From Moniliophthora roreri (lineage: Eukaryota; Basidiomycota; Agaricomycetes; Agaricales; Marasmiaceae): 64,000 bases of DNA. Position numbers and translations under genes: made by a program. The notes under the pieces were generated by a model. That model saw only the letters and a list, made by a program, of their open reading frames with translations. It ran no database searches and was not told where the DNA came from. Location of the stretch: NCBI GenBank assembly GCA_001466705.2, contig LATX02000218.1, forward strand, positions 248,001-312,000, written 5' to 3'. Shown here piece after piece: positions 44,546 through 54,189 of this stretch. Each line of letters begins with the position of its first letter. The stretch's first letter is position 1.

Positions 44546-46561
44546 ATGCTCCCAACAGTGGATGAATCGTCCCCTTCTCAATCAACTCCTCATGTACCAT
44601 TACATCCCTCTCACAAACCTGTCACTGCTCCCTCCGAGCCTGGTTCTCATGACTCCTCTTCTGATTCTTCTTCTGATTCCTCGTCTTCCGACTCCTCTAT
44701 ATACACTTTCATGGCTCTGCAATCAGAATTTGTGGACAATGGATACAACAAGCTTCCAATAGTGAATGCTGATCGTATCTCTCTGGAAACATTTGGGTGT
44801 GCCGCCATTCTCGTCAAGGCCTATCTTAAACACAAGCGGGTTGATAACAAGTACAAATGCAAGTCAGCTTTTCTTTCAATATTCCAGAGCGCTTGCCTCT
44901 CCAATATGCTGATGGCCATCCATGACAAACTTATGGAAAAGGAGTGGTCTGTGACCAATCCCTCTTTCCTCACTTCCCTTAAGGAGGCAGTCATAGGCAT
45001 CAACTGGGATGATGAGGCTGGTGCACACTTGGCATCCATAAAGCAGGATCACATGCCCTTCCCAGACTACTGGGCTTCCTTGAAAGCCTTGAACACAGCC
45101 CTGAAGGGTACCAGATATCACCAGACCGATGATGGGCTCAAGGTCCACGCTCAGCTCAACATATCAGATGCATATCATGCTTACCTGAAGGATAAACAGG
45201 TTTTGCCAGCACTTCCTTGTGCTCAATGGGCACAGAAGGCAATGGAACATAATAGTGCCTTCCACACTTGGGACACCCTGCAAAAGACTTCGGCTAAAGC
45301 ACATTTTGACTCCTTTGTCAAGGAATACAAATCTAAATGTGGCCTGCTTTCCTCTTCTTCCACCTACAACTTGAAACCCCACTCAACAAAATCTTCTTTA
45401 GTCACTCAACCTTCCTCAACTTCCCAGACTGGTTCAACCTCTTACATATGTGGACCGCTAAATGACACAGAGCATGCTGTACTCTGCGAGCACCAAGGGT
45501 GCTTCAAATGCTGCAATTTCTACTTGGACCATTGGAAGACGAAGGTTGGCTGCAAAGGTCTTCAGCCTTTTGACATTCCAGTTCACTGCATTACTCCTGA
45601 GGATGGCATGAATGCCCGTAGATACCACCTGCAGCTGGAGGGCAAGCCTCCAATCTCCTTCAAAGCCTTGCTTAAGAAGAAGATGAAGACAGCTGCCGTT
45701 GCTGCCACCTCTTCCATCTCAACCACTATTACAGAAATCCCAGATTCACCTTCTGCACCTGTACCCACTGTAAACGCTATTTTCGGTCATCACGTTGACC
45801 ACCTTTCCCAGGATGACCTCTATAGTTGTGAATATCATCCATGTTCCTGCCCTTCCTCTTGTCTCTCCTCTTGCAATTCATGCCGCCCTCCAGTTGCTGC
45901 TGTCTTCAGCAGTGATGATGATGGCTACTCCTCAGAGAAAGATGACTATCGCAGGAACAATACCACATGTACAGGATCCCCTCCTCCATCCCCATCCTCA
46001 GCCCCCACTTCACGTGACTCCCATGCCTCTGCTCCCCTTCCCAAACCTTATCACCAAGCAACTGAGAGTCATGATGCTCCCAACAAGCATTCATGTGAGG
46101 TATCATCTCGTTCGATGACCCTTCAACTGGCTCCAAAACATCACCACACTGGCTCTGCCCCACCTGAGGTATGTTCTGACCCTGTCAATTCTGCACACAA
46201 GGCACAATGTCAGCCTATTCGAGTAATAGTGTCTGCTCTGAAGGAGCAGCCTATCCGTGTGACTCACCTCATGTGGAGGGCCTCACTCATTGGCCCACGA
46301 TTGGCCACTTCCATTGAGGTTGAACTCTTAGCAGATGATAGCTCACATCTTGTCCTCATTTGCAGGAATCTCATTGAACGTCTCAGCTTACATCTAGAAC
46401 GGCTCCATAAGCCTGAGGTCTTTGGCATTGCATCTGATTCCACGGGTTCTGGTTCATGTTCTGCATCTCATTTTGTTTGTTTGAAACTTTCCAACCCTCA
46501 GGGTCATTGGACATCTCGCACTGTTCACACTGTTGTTGACTCTCTCTCTGTGTACCCATGA
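44546..46561 (+). CDS. Chromovirus 2 gag and protease region, open, 671 codons
   Basis: The start at 44546 (MLPTVDESSPSQ) is followed by a Ser/Asp-rich leader, then a capsid-like helical region (CAAILVKAYLKHK through AQKAMEHNSAFHTWDTLQ). A modified zinc knuckle (CFKCCNFYLDHWKTKVGC) follows, then a long Ser/Pro/His-rich linker. The protease-like domain is at the end, with VELLADDSSHLVLI and continuing as MILGLPFLAYN in the next frame. In related elements the active site is D-D/N-G-S-H, so glycine appears replaced by serine here. The frame survives but the protease is probably inactive. Gag packages element RNA. Confidence 0.8.
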   Translation: MLPTVDESSPSQSTPHVPLHPSHKPVTAPSEPGSHDSSSDSSSDSSSSDSSIYTFMALQSEFVDNGYNKLPIVNADRISLETFGCAAILVKAYLKHKRVDNKYKCKSAFLSIFQSACLSNMLMAIHDKLMEKEWSVTNPSFLTSLKEAVIGINWDDEAGAHLASIKQDHMPFPDYWASLKALNTALKGTRYHQTDDGLKVHAQLNISDAYHAYLKDKQVLPALPCAQWAQKAMEHNSAFHTWDTLQKTSAKAHFDSFVKEYKSKCGLLSSSSTYNLKPHSTKSSLVTQPSSTSQTGSTSYICGPLNDTEHAVLCEHQGCFKCCNFYLDHWKTKVGCKGLQPFDIPVHCITPEDGMNARRYHLQLEGKPPISFKALLKKKMKTAAVAATSSISTTITEIPDSPSAPVPTVNAIFGHHVDHLSQDDLYSCEYHPCSCPSSCLSSCNSCRPPVAAVFSSDDDGYSSEKDDYRRNNTTCTGSPPPSPSSAPTSRDSHASAPLPKPYHQATESHDAPNKHSCEVSSRSMTLQLAPKHHHTGSAPPEVCSDPVNSAHKAQCQPIRVIVSALKEQPIRVTHLMWRASLIGPRLATSIEVELLADDSSHLVLICRNLIERLSLHLERLHKPEVFGIASDSTGSGSCSASHFVCLKLSNPQGHWTSRTVHTVVDSLSVYP

Positions 46562-49488
46562 TTCTTGGCCTCCCCTTTTTAGCTTATAACTCCTTGGTAT
46601 GTGACCCCAAATTCGGATCCATTATACACAGACCGTCTGGTTTTGACCTTCTACATTCTGATGATTTCCCTGTACCTAGACCCATACCTGCTGTTGTATC
46701 CCCTCCTGTAGCTCATCATATTTTAGCCCATAAGGCTTGCCGCAGTAATTCTGATTTTGCTTGTTGGCAATGTAACATCATTCAATCCCACTCAGATATG
46801 TTGCAAGAACTCAGAGCCGTCCTTTTACTGCAAAAATCTGTTGGCCTTTGTTGTGAAGAGATTGTTCATGCAGTTGGTTGTGTAGCAGCTGTGCACGAAT
46901 GTATTGATACACTTGCCCTTCAGGACTCATTAGTGTCACATTTGGATGACTTGAAAGACAAATATAGGGAGGTCTTTGAGCCCATTCCTCATGTGAACAT
47001 GCTTCCGACAGACATCACTTGCTTGATCTGTTTGAAAGACATACACAAGACTATACAGACACGCTCCTATTGTTCCCCTTGGAAGCTTCATGCTGCATGG
47101 GATATTCTGTTGGATAAGGCCCTTGAGTCTGGCCACATTCAGCCCTCTAGTTCCCAGTTTGCAAGCTCTGCATTTCTAGTACCTAAAACAAATGGTGATC
47201 ACTGCTGGGTTAATGATTTCCGACAATTAAATGCCAATACAGTTCCTGATCGTTACCCTTTGCCTCTTATTGAGGATATTCTAGCAGATTGCTCCAAGGG
47301 TAAGATTTGGAGCAAAATAGATATGACAGACTCCTTTTTTCAGACTCACCTTGCAGAAGAAGCAATACTCTATTTCGCAGTATAGACTCCTTGCGGCCTA
47401 TTCAAGTGGACGGTCATGCCACAGGGTTTCCAAAACTCTCCTGCTGTGCAGCAGTGCCATGTGATGGCTGCGTTGCAGCCTTACATAGGACGTTTTTGCC
47501 ACGTATACTTGGATGACATTGTCATTTGGTCCAACTCAGTTGAAGAGCATGAACAACATGTAGAGCTAGTTCTGCAAGCTCTTCATGATGCTAGGTTGTA
47601 CTGCAATTCTTGAAAGTATGCCTTCTTCCAGCTGGAATTGGATTTCCTTGGCCACCATGTATCTCAGTGTGGTATTCAGGCTCAAGAGTCCAAAGTTGAA
47701 GCAGTATCTGCTTTCCCTTGACCTCGGAGTGCTGAGGAGGTTTGATGTTTCCTTGGTCTTGTCTGTTTCATAGCTGATTTCTGCCCAAATTTGGCTGAAC
47801 ATACACAGCACCTCTCACCTCTCACCTGGTTAGAGTGCAATAAAAAGTTCCCTCCTTGGACAAGCTGCCATGAGCTTGCCTTCACTCAAATTAAGGACTT
47901 GGTATCCTCATGGGAAGTGCTAGTGTCCATTGACCATGAGAACCCAGGTGATAATAAGATTTTCCTAGTATGTGATGCTTCTGACTGGCATACTGGGGCA
48001 GTACTGATGTGGGGCCTGGACTTGCCCTCTGCAAGACTAGTGGCTTTCAATTCCCAACAAATCTCAGGTGCTGCCGCTAATTACCCTGTACATGAAAAAG
48101 AGCTTCTTGCTATTATACGAGCCCTTAAGAAGTGGCATTCTGACTGTTTAGGTTCCACAATTTACATGATGACTGATCATCAGACACTTGAAAATTTTGA
48201 TACACAAAAGGACCTTAGTAGACGTCAGCTCTGATGGCAGGAATTCCTCTCACAGTTCGAGTTGACAATCAGGTATATAAAAGGCACTGATAACATGGCT
48301 GCTGATGCCCTCTCCCATGTACCTCCAGGCTGCTACCCCTCTGAAGCCCCCCTTTCACCTGTGGCCGTTGTTGGGCCAGCTGTGCTTGTCAACAGTTGGC
48401 TGTCAGTTAACTCTGTCATGGAAATTTCTGCAGACAAGACATTCCTCAATGATATCAAGTCTGGGTATGCAACTGATGAATTTTGCTCTAAGCTGTCTGA
48501 CACTGTACCTGGTGTCTCTCTTTGTAATGGCCTGTGGTATATTACTGACAGACTCATCATCCCCAAAGTGAAAAACCTCTGAGAGAACCTGTATAGGCTG
48601 GCACATGACTCAGCAGGGCATTTTGGTGCTGATAAATGCTATGCTCTACTCAAAGATTCTTATTTCTGGCCTGAAATGCGGCAGGACCTGTACCGCACCT
48701 ATGTCCCTGGCTGTGATTCTTGCCAACAGAACAAAAGCTATGGAAGGTCATCAAAGGGACCCCTACACCCATTGCCTGCCCCTGACTGCAAATGTGAGTC
48801 TATCAGTATTGACTTCATTGGGCCGCTACCAGAGGACCAGGGCTTCAACTGCATTGTGTCTATTATGGATTGGCTTCACTCTGACATTCAGCTGGTTCCT
48901 TGCCGCACTAACACTATGGCAGAAGAATTTGCAGCACTGTTTTTTGACTATTGGTACTGTAAGAACAGTCTTCCTTCTAACATTGTGTCAGACTGTGACA
49001 AGCTCTTTGTATTTAAATTCTGGCATTCACTTCATCACTTGGTAGGAACTGACCTGAAGATGTCCTCAGCCTTTCACTCTAAGACTGATGGTATCTCCAA
49101 AAGAAGCAACCAAACCATCAACCAGAGCATCCGTTTCCATGTGGAGCATAACCAGAAGGGGTGGTCTAAGGCCCTTCCTCACATACATTTCCACATCATG
49201 AACAGTGTCATTGCCTCCACTGGTCTGTCAATGTTCAAGTTAAAGACTGGTTGCTCACCCCAAATGATCCCTCCACTGATTCCAGCAAATCTGCCAGACA
49301 CTCTTGGCGCTTCACAGGATGCAGCTGCTGCCACACAGTTCCTGGAACAGATGCAGTTGACTGAGCACAAGGCTAAGGATAACCTTTTGGCTGCAAAAGT
49401 CATCCAAGCCTTCCAGGCTGACAAACACTGTGGTCATCAAGACTGCTTCCAGGTCAGTGACTGGGTTATGGTTACAACAGTACATTGA
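46558..49488 (+). pseudogene. Chromovirus 2 pol: RT, RNase H and integrase, broken
   Basis: The RT palm has FRQLNANTVPDRYPLPLIED, SKIDMTDSFF and MPQGFQNSPAV, with catalytic VYLDDIVIW (about 47503-47530). RNase H has VCDASDW, EKELLAIIRALK and TDHQTL, ending with ADALSHVP. Integrase has a zinc region (HDSAGHFGADKCY ... CDSCQQNK), D in SIDFIGPLP and D in VSDCDKLF. At the usual D-G-x-T/S-E-R position the sequence is TDGISKRSN, so the catalytic glutamate is lysine. Stops occur at 47385, 47613, near 47718, at 48234 and near 48583. The RT active site is intact, integrase is not. Confidence 0.9.
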
Positions 49489-49905
49489 CATCGTGAGTAC
49501 TTGAAGAAGGGAGAGGATCAAGTGGCGAAATTCTTCCCCCAATTCGATGGTCCTTACGAAGTGGTGGAAGCTCACCCTGAGACAGACTGCTACACCCTTG
49601 ATATACTTCACCACCTGAACACCTTCCCTGTCTTCTATGTATCCGAGCTGTGCTGATATGTGTGCAACGACGGTGCTCTTTTCCCTGGTCGAGCCCTGCC
49701 TATCCCCAAACCAGTTGTAATTAATAGTCAGAAGGAATATTGCATTGACCAAATCCTGGACTCATGCCGCTGTGGACGAGGTTGGCAGTTCTTAGTGGCT
49801 GATCACAACAAGTGGCTCTTGTACTCCTCGCTCAAGGATTGCACTGCCTTGGACACTTGGTACTCTCAGGGTGGTGATGGACCAGATGTTCTGGCTCAGA
49901 ATTAA
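49489..49905 (+). pseudogene. Chromovirus 2 integrase C-terminus with truncated chromodomain
   Basis: After TGA at 49486-49488 the frame reads REYLKKGEDQVAKFFPQFDG, then PYEVVEAHPETDCYTLDILH (the GPF/Y region), a TGA, and a chromodomain-like tail EYCIDQILDSCRCGRGWQFL, then NKWLLYSSLKDCTALDTWY. The middle of the chromodomain (the usual WKGY-containing strand) is missing, so the fold is probably lost. Confidence 0.75.
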
Positions 49906-49978
49906 AATCTATTTATCTTGTTTGCTTTCTCCATTCTCTTTTCACTGGAGGTTATGCTTGCTTTTGATTGGGGGAGAG

Positions 49979-50146
49979 TGTAACCATGACAGTTAGCTTC
50001 CCATGCCTCAGTCTCTTCATATATAGATTCCTCTTACTTATGTACAATACTTCTTCTTTTCTTCTTACATTCATCTTGTATGCTAGCTAGTCATATCTTC
50101 AATCCAACACTACGTTCCTCAGATCTCAAGTGTGCATCCCTTTACA
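49979..50146 (+). repeat. Chromovirus 2 3' LTR
   Basis: 168 bp, from tgtaaccatgacagttagct to tccctttaca, followed by gcata and preceded by the purine run gggggagag. Confidence 0.95.
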
Positions 50147-50439
50147 GCATAGCAGATAATGAGAAAAAATGATTTTGGTCAATAATCATGGAAGAAAATG
50201 GGAGAAAATGGGCGGAAATGATTTCAGTCACTGATCATGGGTGAAAATGGATGAAAATGGATGATCATAAGACTCAAATTTTTTCTGCCTTCTAAAACAC
50301 AGAGAGAGGGGTCTATATGGTAGAGAGGACTTATTGGTTAATGTTCTGACTGATAAAAACACTAGCCAAGGCCAGGGGGATGCAGGTTTTCCCTGAATTA
50401 GCTGCAGAGGAAAGAGGATATATTGTGCTGTGTACACTA

Positions 50440-50560
50440 AAATGCTATATGGCACTTTGGTACAGTGGTTATGTTGTGGCCTGAGCTCCTGCATTGGCTT
50501 ACAAAGCAACACTGGTGTCACTGGTTCAATTCTGCCAGGTGGCAGTATACATTTTCTCTG
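50440..50560 (+). mobile_element. Possible tRNA-derived SINE fragment
   Basis: ttggtacagtggttatgttg (50457-50476) resembles an A box and ggttcaattctgcc (50523-50536) a B box. Their spacing of about 55 bp suits an internal RNA polymerase III promoter. No cloverleaf closes convincingly, so a functional tRNA is unlikely. It sits inside the inverted-repeat element at 43724-50796. The B box has CA where the consensus has CG, in keeping with the decay of the region. Confidence 0.4.
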
Positions 50561-50796
50561 TCCGGCTGACTCTCATGAAAATGGGCAATCATGAGCAAAA
50601 TGGATGATAATGGTGGAAATGGGTGATCATGGGCAAAATGAATGATCACCCATTCTGCCCATGATCTCCCATGATCACTAGGCAGGGTCTGTTTTCTGCC
50701 ATTATCAAGGCCAAAATGGGTAATAATGTATTTTGCCCATGATAACCTATTTCAGTCATTTTCTGCCATGATCATTAGGTGTTCAATTTGCTGATG

Positions 50797-51333
50797 CTGG
50801 AAGTGAGAAGTGCTATCACGCCGTCACCGCTTAGCAGGCAAACCGCTCCCGTAACCGTGACATCCTTGTCTTTCCTCAGAGAGAAGTTAAGAGCTGAGAT
50901 TGAGATGTGGGTCGAGCGGCAATAGAGCGAGAGGCGGAGTTGTGTGAAATCCAAGATTTTGCTTCTCTGCATCATCGCGGAAACGGCATAACTGGCCAGG
51001 AATGAGTAAGTATCAATGGATGCACGTCACTGGTAGTGGATGGGATTGTGGCTTGCCTTCGAGTGCCTTTGAATTGGGACACAGAATAGATTTGGAATAG
51101 ATAGACTAAGATCCTTCGAGCTGCTGTTATTTATCGATGTTTTGGTCACAGTGTGCGAACTTTGAACGAGAAACCCCGTCGCCGTCCTCGTATAATTTGC
51201 ATGCGACCCTATTCAAGTGAGGGCCCGCAGCGGTAGGAATTCTGCCTGGGAGGGTTAGCGTGCGACTAGGTGATCAGTTATCATCATAGTCTCTAGCAGT
51301 ATTGAGGGAGCCTCCCAATTCATTTCAAACCAG
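50797..51333 (+). repeat. Upstream module of DUF6535 copy C, right part
   Basis: Aligns with 5250-5698 of module A: ggaagtgagaagtgc, gcatcatcgcggaaacggca, ttatttatcgatgttttggt, gtcgccgtcctcgtataatt and the leader tcccaattcatttcaaacca before the ATG. CpG content is normal again from here on. Confidence 0.85.
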
Positions 51334-51619
51334 ATGTCCAAAGTTGCGCCTGCTTCCCTTGAAGAGGTATGTCCTTCAGTTGTTTTTTATCAATGCGGAA
51401 TAACAATTCAGAGTAGTTACAGGGACCCACGTCTGAAGACGGTGCAACCTTTTAAGTCGTCTTTACCACCGTCACGAAAGGGAGCCTCCAATAAGTCTTA
51501 CACCATTGAAGAGTCATGGGATGCTCTGCATAGAGTGGTTGATAAATATGATGATGATACGGTGAAGGATTGGAAGGAAGACATTGACACGCTTTTAGTA
51601 TTCGTACGTCGTATCTTTT

Positions 51620-51620
51620 N
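51620..51620. other. Assembly gap (single N) in copy C
   Basis: Copy A has about 78 more bases between cgtatccttttc and cctcatcgaatcg. The single N therefore stands for an unsized gap. Confidence 0.9.
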
Positions 51621-52278
51621 CCTCATCGAATCGTATAAGTGGTTGCAGGAAGATACCGGCGAAGCAACAGTCAGCCTCCTCAAACAAGTTTCTCAGCAGC
51701 TACGCGACCCACAATTCGCTCCCGCAGAGCCCGAGGCATTTCGCCCTTCTACATCATCCATCCGAATTAATTGTCTCTGGTTCCTCAGCCTGATTCTGGC
51801 GCTCGTTTCCGGCTTGTTGGGGATTCTCTGCAAGCAATGGTTACGAGAGCATAGGCGAGATGCAGCTACGCGTACATCGGCTGGAGCGTTGGCTCTCCGC
51901 CAGTTACGTCGCGACAGTCTGGAGAGATGGCATGTACAGGAGTTCATTGCAACGACCCCCATACTTCTTGAACTGGCATTGCTGATCTTCTTTGTCGGGC
52001 TCCTCGATCTTGCTTGGACACGCCATTTCGCGTTATTTGTGGTCTGCATGATCGCTATTGGTCTGGGTGCTGGAATGTACATTATCACTACCTTCCTGCC
52101 CCTAATTGCCACTATTTATACCGACATGACTCAATCGGACGACGACGTCATGTCATCGTTCCGATTTATCTGTCCCTATAAATCTCCTCAAGCATGGGCA
52201 GTGTATCGCTTCACCTGCATGCTGTTACGACAACTTCCGTTCGTTGGTTCGCTTCTTGTTAAGCGTGGTTACAGTTGG

Positions 52279-52279
52279 N
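52279..52279. other. Assembly gap (single N) in copy C
   Basis: Copy A has 58 bases (6713-6770) where copy C has one N, between ggttacagttgg and cgtatcatagg. Confidence 0.9.
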
Positions 52280-53481
52280 CGTATCATAGGAACCCATTCG
52301 ATCTGAAAGTGTACGAACTGCGTGCTCTCGATTGGGCGACTCTAATGCTCCAAGAGCGCCCATCGATAGTTCTACACTTTCAAAATATCTTGCAATCTTT
52401 GTCGCTACACCCCTCAGTCATCATGACTGGCGTTCTCAATTATTGGGCGCTCGCGATGTGGGAGGATCTCACCCTTTCCGATGTGCAGGAGGAACTCCGC
52501 GATATGACGAAGTTTCAAAGAACCAAACAACAGGGATTGGGCTGGTATACGCTCTTTTCGCGTGCACCGAGTATACCTGATCCGATACTTCACTCTCCAG
52601 TCGGAATGAAGATGATGATGTTCCACAACTATTGGCATTCACTCGTTGAACAGATCAACATCACCACTGTCCATGATCTCAATCGTTCAATATCTCAATT
52701 CCAGGTCGAGGGACTTCCAAAAGCCATCAATCTACGCTTTTTTTGTTCCATTTCCTATTGCTGCTAAACTCTGGGTTCACCCGGACCCTAAAGTCCAACA
52801 AGAGGGTCTTTCTCTGATACCGCTCTATAAGGATTCTTGGACTGCATATCCAGGTCCCGTGGAGAGAGGAGATGAGCGACTAGCCTTCATCGCGGCTCTT
52901 GCAAAACACCTCAGGCTGCGAGGTAATGACGGTAAACCCCGTTCATGTCTCTTGACCAGTGCGCCAGGGCAGGATTTCATTCGCTTTATTCATAGCGAAA
53001 TCATTCGGCACCAATTGCACGTAGCAAAGAGTGTACGACGGAACATGCTGATGGAGCAGTGGGTAATGGCAACGAGAAGTATTCAGGGCCTTGCTCCCAT
53101 CCCAAATCAACAGACAGTGTCTATTTCGGTTGAAATCGGTGATCACGCTGGTGACAGTAACACTGGTAACGTCCGGGAAAACGCTAGCTCGGTAGGAGGG
53201 CTTCGTCAATTTACCCCTGATCATACCGATACCGGCGTTCCTATTCGTTCGGCGGGAGATATGGCTCCCAGCTCTGAAGTCTAGATGATACTCAGGTTCT
53301 GTTTCTGTTTACGTATATTCAGCTCTAGACTACACGTTACATCGTCTTAATTTCATGCTCTTGCGTGCTCCCTGTAATCCCATGCATATTTGACATGAAG
53401 GGTTGGCGTACTCTAGCGATATGCGGGCGAAACTCGAAGTCGAGGTGACACACTTGTGAAGAGTAGATTCTAAATGGGCCT

Positions 53482-53957
53482 TCATTCTGGCCTATCGTTA
53501 GGCTTGCCATTTGGCTGGGCCCAAGCCCACAGGCCAGCGGCCATTTTCTTGAACAGCCCCAGCCATCCTTCCCCTTGAGATGCTTCTGCCTTCTCATGCT
53601 CGCTCTCATGCATCGTTTTCCTTACGAATGCCTCACTATCCTTCACCGTTGTTTTCTCCGCCTTCCCTGTAAATGTATTCAGTACTCATGTCAAGGAGTC
53701 AAGTGAAAACGAACGTACTCCGATTAGACGATCGGAAGTCCGATTTTCGTGAATAGTCCTGAGGATCGTACTTGCCGCCTAAAGCGCCCTCCAAAGTTCT
53801 ACCTGATAAAGGACATTCAGAAAATCCTGTGCATTGACAAATTCGGAAGTACTATCTTACCGTCACGAATGAGAGCTCTAATGCCATCCTCAGTAGTGGA
53901 GCCTCGCCTACTCCCTTGCTGAACATCAGTATCGTCGAACTGGTCCGTATTAGCCAT
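53482..53957 (-). CDS. Small uncharacterised protein, 3 exons, 121 aa
   Basis: Minus-strand exons are 53957-53861, 53802-53719 and 53666-53482. Introns of 58 and 52 bp are GT-AG and the phases (1 and 1) join into one frame of 122 codons. The start is MANTDQFDDTDVQQGSRRGS. The middle (GRTLEGALGGKYDPQDYSRK) and the Lys/Glu-rich helix-prone part (KTTVKDSEAFVRKTMHESEH) lead to a tryptophan-rich end (GWLGLFKKMAAGLWAWAQPN, then GKPNDRPE). The last 20-25 residues are amphipathic and could touch a membrane. No signal peptide and no known domain. It lies tail to tail with copy C, whose stop is 197 bp away. The model rests on splice logic only. Confidence 0.6.
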
Positions 53958-54189
53958 GGAAAGATATGAGTGACGTCTGGTGAACTCGTTCTTTAAAAGA
54001 TCGCTCGAAGCGCCCTTCACATCACATCACCACAGCATCGGTCCTCCCATGTGCACGAGGTATGTATGAATCGAGGTATGAGTCGAAAGAAGCTCTATAG
54101 CATATGCGCAGTAAAGAAATCGTACATAGCAAGTACATAGCATTCTATTAGATGCTATTATCAAGCCCTAGCCCAATAGATTCGCTCCT

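Larger units (their letters stand above)
43822..50146 (+). mobile_element. Ty3/Gypsy chromovirus 2, full-length, decayed, plus strand
   Basis: LTRs are 43822-43989 and 49979-50146 (168 bp each, TGTAAC...TTTACA), with the 5-bp duplication gcata at 43817-43821 and 50147-50151. A polypurine tract (gggggagag) directly precedes the 3' LTR. The order gag, protease, RT, RNase H, integrase, degenerate chromodomain is Ty3/Gypsy. The LTRs differ at about 14 of 168 positions, all transitions, several as TG opposite CA. Several stops and a lost integrase glutamate make it inactive. It is a different lineage from chromovirus 1: short LTRs and a different gag. Confidence 0.95.
43724..50796. mobile_element. 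Small inverted-repeat element split by chromovirus 2
   Basis: The left end reads catcagcaaatcatgcagct. The right end reversed reads catcagcaaattgaacacct. Both then run into variants of aatgatcatgg. The flanks are ...gaatatact and ctggaagtgag..., while copy A has gaatatactggaagtgag once, so a 2-bp ct duplication is possible. Without the chromovirus (43822-50146) and one gcata, the element is about 740 bp (43724-43821 plus 50152-50796). Its body is dominated by degenerate aaaatgattttggtcaatga and atgatcatgggcaaaatgga units. Superfamily not assigned. Confidence 0.65.
51334..53284 (+). pseudogene. DUF6535 family membrane protein, copy C, near-identical to A but damaged or misassembled
   Basis: Nearly identical to copy A from exon 2 to the stop. 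Four differences matter. (1) Exon 2 has 4 extra bases near 51450 (gcaaccttttaagtcg versus gcacctaagtcg), so splicing intron 1 as in A hits TAA. Reading straight through the intron stays open (MSKVAPASLEEVCPSVVF). (2) The N at 51620 replaces about 78 bp, including intron 2 and TM1. (3) The N at 52279 replaces 58 bp. (4) A T6 run in A (cgcttttttgtt) is T7 at about 52738-52744, shifting the frame. After that the original frame resumes with PFPIAAKLWVHPDPKVQQ to the same stop. Gaps and homopolymer changes are also typical assembly errors, so the gene could be intact in reality. Confidence 0.85.

Noticed and set aside
50457..50536. A functional tRNA gene
   Set aside because: A and B boxes are suggestive but acceptor and anticodon stems do not pair.
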